Part shown: in pieces, positions 1 to 11,390 of the stretch
Layout: each line of letters starts with the position of its first letter
Numbering within the stretch: position 1 is the stretch's first letter
Origin: Synaphobranchus kaupii
Lineage: Eukaryota; Chordata; Actinopteri; Anguilliformes; Synaphobranchidae
Direction of reading: 5' to 3'
Assembly: GCA_029718625.1 (NCBI GenBank)
Contig: CM056383.1
Coordinates: 64,170,849-64,234,848, forward strand
Length of the DNA: 64,000 nucleotides
The notes under the pieces: generated by a model
The model's database searches: none
Told to the model about the DNA's origin: nothing
The model's input: only the letters and a program-made list of their open reading frames with translations
Program-made: the position numbers and the translations under genes

Positions 1-318
1 TACTGAGATTTTAATATAAAGTACTGTACGGAGATTTCAATATAAAGTAGAAAATTTGGTAGAGGTATACCTCATTTTGACATATACCTCTACCACTTCC
101 TTGTTTTTGAAAGCCATTACAGTGGCGTAATCTTTCAAAAAGATAGCTATCATTGCTATTTTATTATAATGTCAGAAAATTACATTGATAGGCTACGTTA
201 TTTCCTAAAGATGTTTTGGCAAACGTCACCAAACAGGTGCTGTCGGTTACAGAGTGGAGTGGCCTCAGGTATTGCCTGACATCTGCTCTGCATTATTGAA
301 TCACCCAGTAAGGAACCA
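1..318. other. AT-rich noncoding DNA, nothing recognised
   Basis: No exon-like reading frame or repeat signature was recognised here. If the protocadherin assignment at 22.1 kb is right, this is intron sequence of that gene. Confidence 0.5.
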
Positions 319-540
319 TGGGTGCATCCCAATATTCTTCACTCCCCACCTCCTTTCCTCCACTCCCAGACATTGCGGTTTGCCTCGACACATTGATTAA
401 GATGTAACCATTAATACATAATTAAGATGTAATCAGCAACATTAGATTAAAATACAAAGATATGTTTCCGGGGCACGGAGTAGAGGAGGTGTTAGTGGAG
501 GAAGGGAGCGTGCATTTTTCGATTATTAGGACGCACCCCA
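319..540. mobile_element. Short MITE-like inverted-repeat element
   Basis: The left end reads TGGGTGCATCCCAAT and the right end, reverse-complemented, reads TGGGGTGCGTCCTAAT. A pyrimidine-rich tract (CTCCTTTCCTCCACT) near the left end is matched by its complement near the right end. Inverted ends on a segment of about 220 bp with no coding capacity fit a non-autonomous DNA transposon. The superfamily is not assigned because no clear target duplication was seen. Confidence 0.5.
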
Positions 541-1339
541 TGTCAACTAACATTACATTATGATCCATGACCATGAAAAGTAGACTAACATTAGCGAGCT
601 GACCATAATTGAAAGGTTTCGCTTTGAGCATTCGATTACATGTAATTTTCGATGTCATTTTCTAAGCGTTTGTCGTTAGCTGTTGTTAGCCACGGGTTTC
701 TTGGTTTTTAAATTGCCATGCAATAGGGTATAGTAGCTAAACCTGCATTTGTTTATGGCAGGAGGTGGATATCGGAGGTGGTAAACGTGTTCTGTTATTA
801 CCGACATCAGTGTGTTCGAGTTGCACAACAGGGAAAGTTTTGGCTTTGCTAGCAAACATAGCTAAAACAGCTAACAACTATAGCAATGTTTTAACTTTTA
901 ATTGTATATGTTTATCATTCTGTATTGGCATGTTGGCCGATACAAAAACAAGTTTTCCTAAATTAATGGCCGTATTTCCCATGTTTTTCTGGAGACTGAG
1001 CTAATGGTGGTGGTATTTCTTTTCAGTAGAACTGTTACATTAGTGGTATCTAACTTGCCAGCGAGTTTCGTTGCCTCTCTACTCTCGAAGAGACGCTGCA
1101 CTGCAGGCAGGCACTAGCCGCAGGACTAGCAGTAAAATGCCTAGCCCCTCAGTAACGTCATTCAGTGGACATGGCAACCTGTTGTCTGAACTGCAAGCGA
1201 CTTGGCCGTTGTAGTTTATAGTAAACCAGGTACTTGGTACGTGCGCAGTGGTTTGGGGCTATATTTCTGCTCTCACTACAGGTAGAAAGTTGGCTGATAG
1301 CTCATTTTAATCAGGAGGAGAGCTACTGTTCTACGAATC
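541..1339. other. Noncoding DNA, nothing recognised
   Basis: Unique-looking sequence. Short ATG-initiated frames (for example 765-1004) have no recognisable domain and no splice context. Confidence 0.5.
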
Positions 1340-1713
1340 AAACATAATTTTTGTTTGACATCTAATCACTTGGAAAAAATTAATCTGATCTTTGCCCCAC
1401 ATGACCACAGCACCTTCTCTTATCAGCAGGTTTCACCACAATATCATCATTTCCTGAAAGCCATTCCAGTGCTAGGGACGAAGGATGTTCAGCCGCAACG
1501 CATCGGTCATCACTAGTTTGATAGTGTGGGGTTGCTTTGCTGGTGACGAGTTATCTAGAATTGAAGGCACACTGCTGTGGCACATCATCCCATCTGGCTT
1601 GCACTTTAGTTGGGAATTGGGCCCTCATTTGATTTTCAACATGACAATGACCCAAAACACACCTCTAGGCTGTGTAAGAGCTATTGGACAACGAAGGAGA
1701 GTGATGGAGTTGT
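1340..1713 (+). pseudogene. Tc1-like transposase remnant, middle part (DDE domain)
   Basis: The frame from 1485 reads VWGCFAGDELSRIEGTL followed by HIIPSGLHF, and then, after a frame disturbance, NDPKHTSRLCKSYW-like residues around 1640-1690. This is the Tc1/mariner transposase stretch from the 'VWGCF' motif to the second catalytic aspartate. It is decayed, with no open frame across the domain. The C-terminal part resumes at about 2330 after an unrelated block, so the two pieces are one old copy split by an insertion. The host relevance is only as a repeat. Confidence 0.8.
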
Positions 1714-2329
1714 AGGGTTTTCCTTGTTCAAAAGTGATGATGTCTTGTTGATAAGAGTAAAAAGATGACAAAGACAGGATCCCCCATCAACTGTTTTAAT
1801 ATACACAACCGGATGTGGGAAGCCGGTTATACAAACTTACTTCAAAGTATAGTCCAAGATACATCAGCTTTATATACAGTAGTTTTACAGAGACAAAGAA
1901 ACTGCGGTTTCATCCTATGAGACGTATACACCCTGCATTCCTCTTACATTACACATAAACTGACCAATGGGAACCAAGAGGGTCTGCAAAGGTCTACAAT
2001 GATCCCCTGGAGAATACCATAAACCTGTTACTTACATAACTTGGATTTCTTCCAAGTAAGCAAGTGACCTTTAAGCTTAACAAAGTAGGTTTATGAGTTC
2101 AACACCAATTAAGCAGGGGAAGAGTGTACTGGGCCTGCCAGAGATGAGGGGAGAGAGGGGAGAAGGGTTCTCTGCCTAAATTCCTTCACGTACACTGTAG
2201 TGTATAGTAAAGAATACATGCAGTTCTTTATTTCTGCTGAATAATTGGTAAATATATTGATGTAGGGGCTTATAGTACTGACTTATATGAGTAAATATTT
2301 CAACTTTTTCCACCTTAACCCATCAGATT
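1714..2329. mobile_element. Sequence inserted into the Tc1 copy, family unknown
   Basis: The Tc1 homology stops at about 1713 (coding for ...ESDGV) and resumes at about 2330 (coding for ...LHQ). The intervening 0.6 kb therefore arrived later. It has no recognised reading frame, and neither termini nor a target duplication were resolved. It could be a truncated retroelement or MITE; the call of a mobile element rests only on the split. Confidence 0.45.
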
Positions 2330-2600
2330 GCTGCATCAGGTGACCTAATCTAACACCCAACCTAAACCCAATAGAAATGGTTTGGGATGAGTTGGACCGG
2401 AGAGTGAAGGAAAAGCAGCCAAGTGCTCAGCATATGTGGGAATTCATTCAAGACTGTTGGAAAAGCATCCCAGGTGGCTATCTGATGAAGTTGGTTGAGA
2501 GAATGCCAAGAATGCAAAGCTGGTATTAAGGCAAAGGGTGGCTACTTTGAAGTATCTAAAATATAAGATACATTTTGATTTGTTTAAAACTTTTTTGGTC
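2330..2600 (+). pseudogene. Tc1-like transposase remnant, C-terminal part
   Basis: This segment translates to LNPIEMVWDELDRRVKEKQP, then an EFIQDCWKSIPGGYLMKLVE-like stretch, and a GGYFE-like tail near 2540. This is the usual end of a fish Tc1 transposase. The third catalytic residue, the E in NPIE, is present, but upstream frames are broken. It is the continuation of the copy at 1340-1713. Confidence 0.85.
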
Positions 2601-2618
2601 ACTGCATAATTACATTTA

Positions 2619-3764
2619 CAGTGCCCTCCACTATTATAGTTACCCCTGGTAAAGGTGAGTAAAAAGGGTTATAAACAATTCACTGTTTGGTGAATTAGCT
2701 TAATCTCACACTGAAAAAATGAGAAAAATCCAACCTTTAATTGAAGTAAATTAAAGTTTATTATGAGAAAAAAAAAATCCTTTATCAAGTAATAATTATT
2801 TTTAACAAAACCATGTGTGCCACAATTATTGGCACCCCTGCATTTATATATAGAATAAAGTAATCATTTTTAATATTTGGTCGCATATCCTTTGCATGCC
2901 ATGACTTCCTGATGTCTGTGACCCAACAACATCAAAAGACTCTTGATGTCTTATTTTCTGGTACTCTTACAAGCAATACTATAACGTCTCTGCATTTGAA
3001 TGGATCTCTATGGGAATTGGGGGGTGGGACTAGATTTAGCTGTAAATTACACTGGAACAGTATAAAACACATGGTTGGCTAAATGGCTCTAAGTCATCAA
3101 GCGTCTGACGTATCAAACAAGCCTTAAACCATAACTTTGCTGCCAGAAATACAGTAGATATGGATGGATAACTTGAAGGGTTTCTTCTCCTGACTTATTT
3201 TTCCATAGAATTCAATAGGCAAATTTGTCAGGAGAAACAACCCTTAAAGTGATACATCCATATCTACTGCATATCTGGCAGCAGAGTGATGGTTTTAGGC
3301 TCGTTTGATACCTCAGACCCTTGATGACTTAGAGCCATTTTACCAACCATGTATTCCATACTGTTCCAGCATAATTTACAGCTAAATCTAGTCCCACCCC
3401 CCAATTCCCATCGAGATCCATTCAAATGCAGAGACGTTATAGTATCGCTTGTCTTTTGATGTTGTTGGGTCACAGACATCAGGAAGTCATGGCCTCCAAA
3501 GGATATGCGACCAAATATTAAAAATGATTAATTTATTCTACATATAAATGCAGGGGTGCCAATAATTGTGGCACACGTGGTTTTGTTAAAAATAATTATT
3601 TCTTGATGAGGGATTTTTTTCCTCATAATAAATTTACTTCAATTAAAGGTTGGACTTTTCAAATTTTTTCAGTGTGAGATTAAGCTAATTCATCAAACGG
3701 TGAATTTTTTATAACCCTTTTTACTCATCTTTACCAGGGGTGCCAATAATAGTGGAGGCCACTG
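2619..3764. mobile_element. Long-palindrome (foldback) Tc1-type element, full length
   Basis: The element starts with CAGTGCCCTCCACTATTAT and ends with its complement (...AGTGGAGGCCACTG). It is flanked by TA on both sides (2617-2618 and 3765-3766), the Tc1/mariner target. The two halves, each of about 570 bp, are near-complementary, meeting at a stem tcctgac/gtcagga around a 32-base loop (3195-3226). Each arm also holds an inner repeat of the terminal motif (CACAATTATTGGCACCCCTG) about 200 bp inside, giving an IR/DR layout. No transposase is encoded. Its ends match those of the transposase-bearing copy starting at 36753, so that family probably mobilised it. Confidence 0.9.
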
Positions 3765-3784
3765 TATATACAGTATATATACAC

Positions 3785-3830
<46 letters not shown>
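3785..3830. repeat. (GA)n microsatellite
   Basis: A nearly pure GA dinucleotide run begins about 20 bases outside the right end of the foldback element. Confidence 0.95.
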
Positions 3831-3832
<2 letters not shown>

Positions 3833-5705
3833 ATTTAGTTCTGCTTGAGCTCTGTTTTACTCAGTGCAAGTTCACTGCTCAAAGTTTAGTCATAAAGCCG
3901 TCTATGAATTTATTGAAAGAAATGGGGAACATCAGTCTTGATGCATTATTGATGTACAAGGAGTGTGCGCATTTAAGCAAGTCAGCTTTGAAGTGGTGTT
4001 TTTGTCTGCTTTCCATAATGTAGTGGGAGTCACTCACTCTCCTCCCTCTGTCCTTCTCAATGCTTGTGTCTTCTCCCTCAACGATTACGATAATTGCCCG
4101 TGCGTCTTTAATCTGTATAAACACAGCCCCAGAATGTAGCTGGTGGTGGCCTTGTCATCAACGTAACGTACTTAGCTTTGACGCCCTCCTCCAAGTGTCT
4201 TCCGCATTGCGATCGCTTCTGTCCCCGAAATAAGTAATTCCTTAGATTCGAGACCATTTCTTTTTTGGAGGATTTCAGATGGTTTAACACAAAGAAAGAC
4301 CACGTGGGTGCCAAGCTGCGTTAGGCTGCCACGGTGTTATTTTCTGTGATTCTGCTTTCATCTCCTCTTAGGCTTTATAATTAGGGTTTGTCCATGATAT
4401 TTTGTTACAGTGTGAAATCCTAGGGAATGCAAACGCAATGACACCCACATAAATATAACTTGGTAAGCGTTGTTGCTTCTTTCGTCTATAATATAAATCC
4501 TTTTTCATTGTCTTCAATGTAGTCTCTTTTGCATTGCTCACTTCTTGGATGATCCTGTTATATTGGGACTAATTGTAATGATTAAACTGTTTAAAGAACC
4601 TTAATATCTACCGTGTACTGTTGTACAGTACAGATTACAGGTATCATAACAACTGGAAGTGTTTGTTTTACTTGTTTAATCACAACACGCAATCTTACAA
4701 GAAACTGCAGCCTACATCTGCCATATATACAAGATGGTATTCATTAAGAAGGGATGCATTAAAAGTGGATATTTACAGTTTTCCATTCACCTGGGGTATT
4801 ATATAGGAAATAAGTGGCAGTGACCTTTTAGTTCAGTGACTTAACCCATTATAAGCCTTAATGTCATGGTTTCATTCAGTCATAGACCATTAATTACAGT
4901 GTTATTGTAATGACTCAGGTCAAGGTGAATTGAAAAAAAATGTAGTGTTCAGTACATCAGGGAAATATTTTTTGCTCCCAGTACTATTATCACCTATGAC
5001 CCTAATACTTAACCAGTTCCATCTCAGTGGTCATGCTGTAGCATACCTGCTGTGCTGATCCTGTAGTATTGTAGCAGCTTCAATGTACTATATATGTATC
5101 ATAGTTAATGCTCAACGGTGGAAAACTACATCAGAAAAAGTACAATGGACATGTATTTCTATATGTTATTATTTGTATGGAAATTAATGGAATGGCAACA
5201 ACCGTGTGAATTTTCCTTAAATTAATGGCTAAAATAACTAGCCACCATCGATGAGGCAAAATAATGCTTTGGATCCTCATTATAAATCTGTAAAACATGC
5301 CCCATACCGTCGTCTTCTCAAAGGAAACATCCCCGGAAATGTTTAGCCTAAATGTCCTTTCCGTGTTTGAATATACTTCAAGAGATAAGAAACAAAGTGA
5401 AATGGTGAATTCAAAATGTATTCATGGTATAGAAGATATAGTACTCTGCAGATGGGATGATTAAATTAATTTTATCGTGGAACCAGGGACACATCTGGTG
5501 CATATAGTATTGTACTTGGAGAAGAAAATTCTTAAGTTAATGCTTACTTAAATTAGCATTTCTCATTATAATTTTACACGGTACTAGAATACATTTAATT
5601 AAGAACATTTTGAATTGAAATTAACTAAAAATGTATAGAAATGTTTGTTTATATGTTTACAAACGTAAATAAATAATCTAGTCCTGATTCAAGTTATGTT
5701 ACTGT
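3831..5705. other. AT-rich noncoding DNA
   Basis: No recognisable exon or repeat family was seen. Small frames on both strands (3879-4314 minus, 4621-4806 plus) show no domain or splice context. Confidence 0.5.
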
Positions 5706-8625
5706 TGTTATGGACTGGACCCAAACGCAAGACTCTGAGACAGACTTGATGAAAACTCCACCTGGGAGTGTATTTATTAGGCAAGGCAAGGTCGGTAGCA
5801 AACAAGAAAACAGGGAAAACTAAAGGTGACAGGCTGGATACGGGGTTGGTGAACTAAAGCGGGGCAGGTGAGGAGACAGGGCTGGAGCAGGAAAAACAGG
5901 AGGCAGGCTGGGCGGGCGGGCTGGAATGAGGAAACAAAACAAACAGGTTACGGCAAGCAGGGAAACAAACAGACTGGCCGGTAGTGGGGTGGGGGCGTGA
6001 CGGGTGAGGTTGGAGGGACTAACACCCAGCAAGGGGATTCATTAAGCTTAATTAGAAGCCACTGAGACGGAGAGACCCCGTATATAAGGAAATATAAAGA
6101 TTAACGCAAATGACCTAGTTCCTACTCTCACTGGAGGGAAATACGGGAACTAGGAAAAAAGGGGTGTAACCAAAAACGACCCGTAAAACCGGGCGACGTC
6201 ACATGAAAGCAAAGAATTTCGAGCTCGGGAAACACAACGAGCTAAAAAAAACACTGAATACTCAAACGTATGCAAAACAGTGAACAAACTAAATGCTAAC
6301 GTGAAATGAGGAAATGCCTCATAGGTAACAAACAAAGGAATCTAAATTAGAGCTAATCAAAAAGGGAGAACGCGACAAGCGAAAAATAATTCCCTAGCTC
6401 TAAACGGAGCGGACTGCTTGCTGCAGGAATATAAAGAAAAGCAGTTTCCGTGTCCTAACCTACCGGCAGAGTGCCAAACGTAAGACATGCGACAAATAGT
6501 GGCCCTTGATTTCAATAAAGGGAAAGAGCAACGAGAAGGCGGAAGGAACAGAGATCTAACGTTCCATGGCTACTTTCATAGGCTTTGCAGTCACACGCAG
6601 AAAACATAAAGGGCTCTATTTTCAAACCAGCGCAAGGGGACGGTATAGTCAAACGCAAGCTTGTTGACAGCATCAACGTCTTAAAACTGGCGCTATGGCG
6701 TTTCTCAGCAATACTGCTAGGATCAACAAATTCTCAACATAACATCCTTTCGCTTGCGCTGCAGTGGGATGGGTGGCGCTGTCTGGGGCGTGTTCTAAAA
6801 TGCTTTCGGCTCAGTGACAATTTGAACCAACGAAAACCCATTGCGTTATGATCCGCTGGAACCACCTCTTAGCGGCAACGCAATAGACTCTGGCAATTTG
6901 GCAACTTGTTAGTCATGTAGTTCTATGTAGTGTCTATAGGTGATGCCAACATTACACTTCCATTTAATGAACAAATAGCCTATAATTATTATTAATTAAT
7001 TAATTTTAATTTAAACTACTAGAATAAAACAGGACAGCTTACAAGAAACTTGCGATCATGTAGGCCAATAGCCTATAATATATAAATTACACATTGACAC
7101 AGTTGAATCATAAGCCTACCATTTGAATCATAGCCTAATTATGCCTACATCACCTCATGTAGGCTAATTAATGCATTCGCCACCTCCTCCCGTGCCTTCC
7201 GAACTTCTGGGAGACGAGGTGGTGTGGATTGTGATCCATAAATTACTAGTCCTAGCCTGTACTTCTGTTGCAAGTATGTCTGATTCCTGTGCGGAAAATC
7301 GCTCTTGTCGTTGACGGTCCAGTGCGTTTGGGTTGCTCATTATGAAATTGCATGGAGCGATTGCGTTCCAACTGGCTTTTTTTTAAAGCATGAGAACAAC
7401 TATTTGATTGGCTACCATAGAGACACACCTTGGACATTTAAACCCAGCCTTTTAGCAATACCGCCATCAGATGCGCCAAGATTGCCGTCATGAAATTACC
7501 AAATTTCTCGCCGACACGCCCTCAGAGCGATACCGCCAAGCGATTACTCTTGCGTTCACCATTGCGTTTGGTTTATTAAAATAGAGCCCAAAGGGGGTAA
7601 ACTCCCGATCTCCCAGGAGAGAGAAACATTTTACAGGCGAGCCGACGGTAAACCGCCGTCCCATACCTTTACTAGCAAAATGACTAACGCAAGCTTACTA
7701 GAAAATACGCTCCCTAGCCTCTCGGTAAAGGGGAATGTAACGAGGAGGCGAAAGGAACAGAGAGCTAACGTTTCAAGGCTACTTTCCGAGACTCGCAGTC
7801 ACACGCAAACATGTCCACAACATCGCCCAGTCTCCCTATAGGAAGACATGTACCGAAGGACGAAACAGAATTACAGTTCCGAACAAAATCGATCCATGTA
7901 CGGAGACAGGTACCGAATAGGACGAACAGGACAGCTGCACCGGACATTTACCGGCTAAAAGACTAACGCGAGATTAATAGAAAATAACACGCCCTGCCTC
8001 TCAGTATAATAAAAAACTCTGACTCACAACAAAGGGGAAACAAAGTCCACGAGAAGGAGACAAAACAGGGAACAAACGTACCGAAGCTACAAACCGGCTC
8101 ACTGTAACACGCAAATGAGTAGAAGCACAAGCGCCTGGTTTCACAGTAAGAAAACCAAACAAGGCGAATGGAACAAAGAACTGCTACCCTATACTTCTAT
8201 GAGCTAAGTAACTCAGTTAAAGCCTGAACGCTCGATCTCCCATGAGAGAGAAACATTTTACAGGCGAATAGAGCAGAGATCTGTGGTCCCATACTTCTAC
8301 GAGCTAAGTAACTAAAGAGCCAGCAATAATAAACGCCCTGCCTCAGTAATGAGACGTTAGAATAGGCCAGTAGCATAAATGGTACAAATAAAACACACAC
8401 CCAACAGTGAAAAATAAAATAAAATAACGCAAACAATATCGAAGCCCCGGAAGTAGGAAACAGGGGCTTATGTAGCTCTCAGGCAACCACGCACACGTGT
8501 GGATGCTGATGAGAGAACTCTGCAAAAGAGAAGAGGCGGAGCAAAACTCCACTAAAAGAGCAGCGCCCACGCGTGTCGACCGAGGAAAACGACCGCATGG
8601 GAGAAAGGCGTCGAAAACCATGACA
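5706..8625 (-). mobile_element. Long LTR-like element with internal diverged repeats
   Basis: The block opens with TGTTATGGACTGGACCC and closes with CCATGACA, so its outer 8 bases are imperfect inverted copies of TGTYATGG. Its first 350 bp or so match the family of solo LTRs at 12200-12792, 24548-25075 and (inverted) 54707-55055. On the minus strand the 3' part has an AATAAA signal (5770s) ahead of the ...GGGTCCAGTCCATAACA end, as in LTR retrotransposons. Between 6170 and 8450 a unit with 'gaaggaacagagatctaacg' and 'tgagagagaaacattttaca' recurs in diverged form. No gag or pol frame was seen. A solo LTR or rearranged pair is likely; a matching target duplication was not found. Confidence 0.55.
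6611..7589. mobile_element. 979-bp MITE with GGGCTCTATTTT ends, nested
   Basis: Perfect terminal inverted repeats GGGCTCTATTTT / AAAATAGAGCCC bound the segment, and subterminal sequence rich in 'cgcaa..gcg' motifs occurs on both sides. It sits inside the LTR-like block, whose internal repeats continue on either side. No transposase frame was found. AAA flanks both ends, which is too little to call a target duplication. A related left end is at 14983. Confidence 0.75.
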
Positions 8626-8663
8626 ATTCATGTCTATAAAAATGTATACCTATGGTGCTAGAG

Positions 8664-8935
8664 CAGGGGTGGGCAATTCCAGTATGCAGGTTTTTGTTCC
8701 CACCAATTACCCCAGCTGAATGAGCTAATTGGCTGTTTACACCAACAATGGTAGATTAGATCACATTAAAATGTTTCATATAGAGACACAAGAAGTCTTC
8801 GGCTGTCATTTATGCACTTATTAAGAATTGTAGCTAAAATGTCAGATGGCGTAAATATTAGGGCTAATTAGGTAATTAATGCCAGAAGTTGGAATGAAAA
8901 CCAGAAACGGATATGGCCCTCGTTGCCCACCTCTG
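8664..8935. mobile_element. 272-bp hAT-type MITE with perfect 8-bp target duplication
   Basis: The ends are CAGGGGTGGGCAA and TTGCCCACCTCTG. The 8 bases TGCTAGAG occur immediately before (8656-8663) and after (8936-8943), the length expected for hAT insertions. The body has no reading frame. Relatives lie at 53303-53566 and, inverted, at 55516-56549. Confidence 0.92.
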
Positions 8936-8943
8936 TGCTAGAG

Positions 8944-9567
8944 CCCCTTGAGATAAATAAGTTCAGGACAATTTTCTTTGACTTGATGGCGATACGATAC
9001 AAAACGATGCTCTGAACAGCGACGTGATTTTCCTTTATTTATAATGATACAATACGATTAATCACAATGCGATACCTTCCCACAGACCCTCAGAGGACAT
9101 TCAATTAACAAACCGTATGACTGTCAAAATATATTGCTTCATTTTTAAAACCCCAGTTTCCATGTGAATATAATTATATGTAAAAATGAATATGATTTAA
9201 TAAATAAGTTTGCCATATAAATTTAACGTTTCATCACGATTCAGCCATGTCACATCGACGTTGTATTGTGACATTTGCATCACGATGCATCAATGTCTCT
9301 TTACACTCCTACCATTTACTGAGGCAGGATATGCTTTCATTTCTTTTGACAGTTTCAGATATGCTGTTGTCTTTTTCTGTAAAATATTATTCAGGAGCGA
9401 GCTAAGCTGTTTGTAAGACACAGTCTTCTACCAATCTTCTGCATGCTACTTCCTGTGGAAGGTTTTATTACAGCATCTATCTGGTTTACGATGCTGATAG
9501 TTTGTTACGTTGTTGTGTGAGCACGTTGTACACCCAGTTTTTGCAGGCTGAGATGCAAACATGAATA
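8944..9567. repeat. Low-complexity 'cgatac' stretch and noncoding DNA
   Basis: From about 8985 to 9300 short motifs such as gatacgatacaaaacgatgc and catcacgatgcatc recur in both orientations, resembling the degenerate ends of fish hAT-like repeats. A similar 'tatcgtgatac' patch is at 18030-18085. Element boundaries were not resolved. Confidence 0.35.
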
Positions 9568-10135
9568 TGTGACCGGGTCAATGCTTCAGATACAGTACAT
9601 GTTTTTAAATTCAACTTTTTGAGTTTTGCGTCTCATGTTAAAACAGAACCAGAGCTTCAAAGTGAGATATCACATGATGAGTACATATTTCTGGAGATAT
9701 GACCGTTTAAACATAGTGATTTTGCAAAAGACAGTTTTGAGAAAACTGCTTTTTAACAATGTGTTGTGAATTCTGCCCTTTCTCATCATGAAATACACCC
9801 TCGAACCAGGAGCTATTGTATGAAATTGTTTTATTTTTTTTATTTGTGTAGTCCATAACCCAGTGCTTGCTATGATTTTAAATAAATTTGATTATAACTG
9901 GTTAAACCACCATAAGGCATTGTTGAAGTTGGATCAGTGTCATAGTAGAACTAATTAAGTTCAATTTTAAAAAATCTAAATCAGTGTGGTGACTTCAATG
10001 CAGGTGCGCTTGGTGCACAAAGAAAGATGTGACAAAATTATTATTATTAGCCTACCAATAAGCATGGTGGAAATTGTTTGTAAAAGCGGGTCCAAGTCGA
10101 AAAATAACGTAGTTATCCTGTAGGCATAAGCGATT
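9568..10135 (+). repeat. Dispersed repeat, copy A
   Basis: The region from GTGACCGGGTCAATGCTTCA through 'ttctgccctttctcatcatg' and 'tgtgtagtccataacccag' is matched in inverted order and orientation at 57640-57945. The segment at 10024-10100 (gatgtgacaaaattattatt) is matched at 57111-57190 in the same orientation. It is a repeat family of unknown class with no coding capacity seen. Confidence 0.6.
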
Positions 10136-10153
10136 AAAAGTTATTAGTTAAAA

Positions 10154-10405
10154 GGGGGGCGGCATGGTGGTGTAGTGGTTAGCACTTTCACCCTACAGCA
10201 TATAAGTACAGAGTTTGAATCCCGGGCCGAGGGCCCCCCGGGTACCCTGCCCCCCCCCCCCCCACAGCCCAAAGACACGCACGCTAGGCTAATTGGAGAC
10301 TCTATATTGCCCATAGGTATGTGTGTGCCCTGTGATGGATTGGCGACCTGTCAAGGTTGTATTCCTGCCTCTTGCCCAATGCATGCTGGGATAGGTTTTG
10401 CACAT
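10154..10405 (+). mobile_element. SINE-like dispersed repeat with tRNA-like head
   Basis: It begins GGCGGCATGGTGGTGTAGTGG with a 'gagtttgaatcccggg' B-box-like segment, followed by the conserved body 'cccaaagacacgcacgctag', 'ctaattggagactctatatt' and 'gatggattggcgacctgtc'. This matches a very common fish interspersed repeat. It is interrupted by a run of 14 C. The superfamily is not certain; it is not a tRNA gene because no cloverleaf follows. Confidence 0.7.
10250..10263. repeat. Poly-C tract (14 C)
   Basis: Uninterrupted C run inside the SINE-like repeat. Confidence 0.9.
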
Positions 10406-11185
10406 GCTAAAGGTCTTTGTAAATCAAGCCCTTAGTGTCGTACATACACTCTATATACTCTATCTCTAGTTTTCCTTCAAATACAACAAAAACAACACGT
10501 GACATGGCCGCGCAAGGGTGGGACATCTTATGAGACTTGCACAATACGGTTGGAAAATAGTATGCCGGATATTTTTTGCGTGCTGCACGTAGCGTGCTAA
10601 ACAGTGCACACTTCTGCCAGTGCACTGTATGCAGGAGACAGGGAGCAGTAGATAGGGCTCTGATTCGGACACAGCCCTACTCTAAAACAAATACATTGCA
10701 CACAACTCTTTTTCCAATTCTAGTAAACATATTTTTAGTGATAGTAATTGTAAAATATTCTATTTCAGTTTGATGCTATATACCAATGCTCAATTTTCAA
10801 CACAACAATTCAATTCATAATTATTCTGGAAAGTGAACCAACATTTTTGAGGTACACATTTAAATTTCTTAATGATTAAGACATATATTTTCGAATGAAA
10901 TCAACGTGCCAGAGTGCATGAAAAGGCATAAAAATAGAGCTTGTTCATTAAAAATTTCTTCCCAGGGAGGATGCCCTCGTACCCCCCATACAGAGGGGGC
11001 TTAGCCCCCTCGGTGTTCACATCCTAGAAACGCCCCTGCTCCGACTGCCATTATGGTTATTATTATTAGAAAAATGCAAGGCGGAGATTTAAGGATTATG
11101 ATTTATTGAGAAAAGCACTCGAAATGAAGATAGTATTATGAACAGCCCCACAAGATGCATTTCAGGGCTAACAGTACCAACAGAT
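10406..11185. other. Noncoding DNA with a short GC-rich repeat tail
   Basis: No exon was recognised. The segment 10965-11040 (gaggatgccctcgtacccccc ... ggggcttagccccctcgg) has an inverted 'gaggggggctta/ttagccccct'-like core typical of the ends of fish DNA-element debris, but no boundaries were resolved. Confidence 0.35.
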
Positions 11186-11189
11186 TTTA

Positions 11190-11390
11190 ATTGAAGAACA
11201 TGAATAGAAGTATCTGGATGTGGCTGCATTTGAACAGCTTCTAATTCAAGAAAATGGAGAGAAAAAAAGTCTCTGAATGTGGCTCAATTTCAACAGCTTT
11301 TAATTCGGAAAATAAAAAAAAGTCTCTGGATGTGGCTGTATTTTAACAGCTTTTAATTAAGGCAAATAAAAAAATGGCTAACCGAACACC
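11190..11390. repeat. Three-copy tandem repeat, about 55-60 bp unit
   Basis: The core 'tctggatgtggctg' followed by 'acagcttttaatt' occurs three times (from about 11211, 11271 and 11325) with A-rich spacers. Copies differ by several substitutions. Confidence 0.75.

Noticed and set aside
10154..10240. tRNA gene at the start of the 'ggcggcatggtgg' repeat
   Set aside because: There is no cloverleaf. The downstream body identifies a dispersed repeat.
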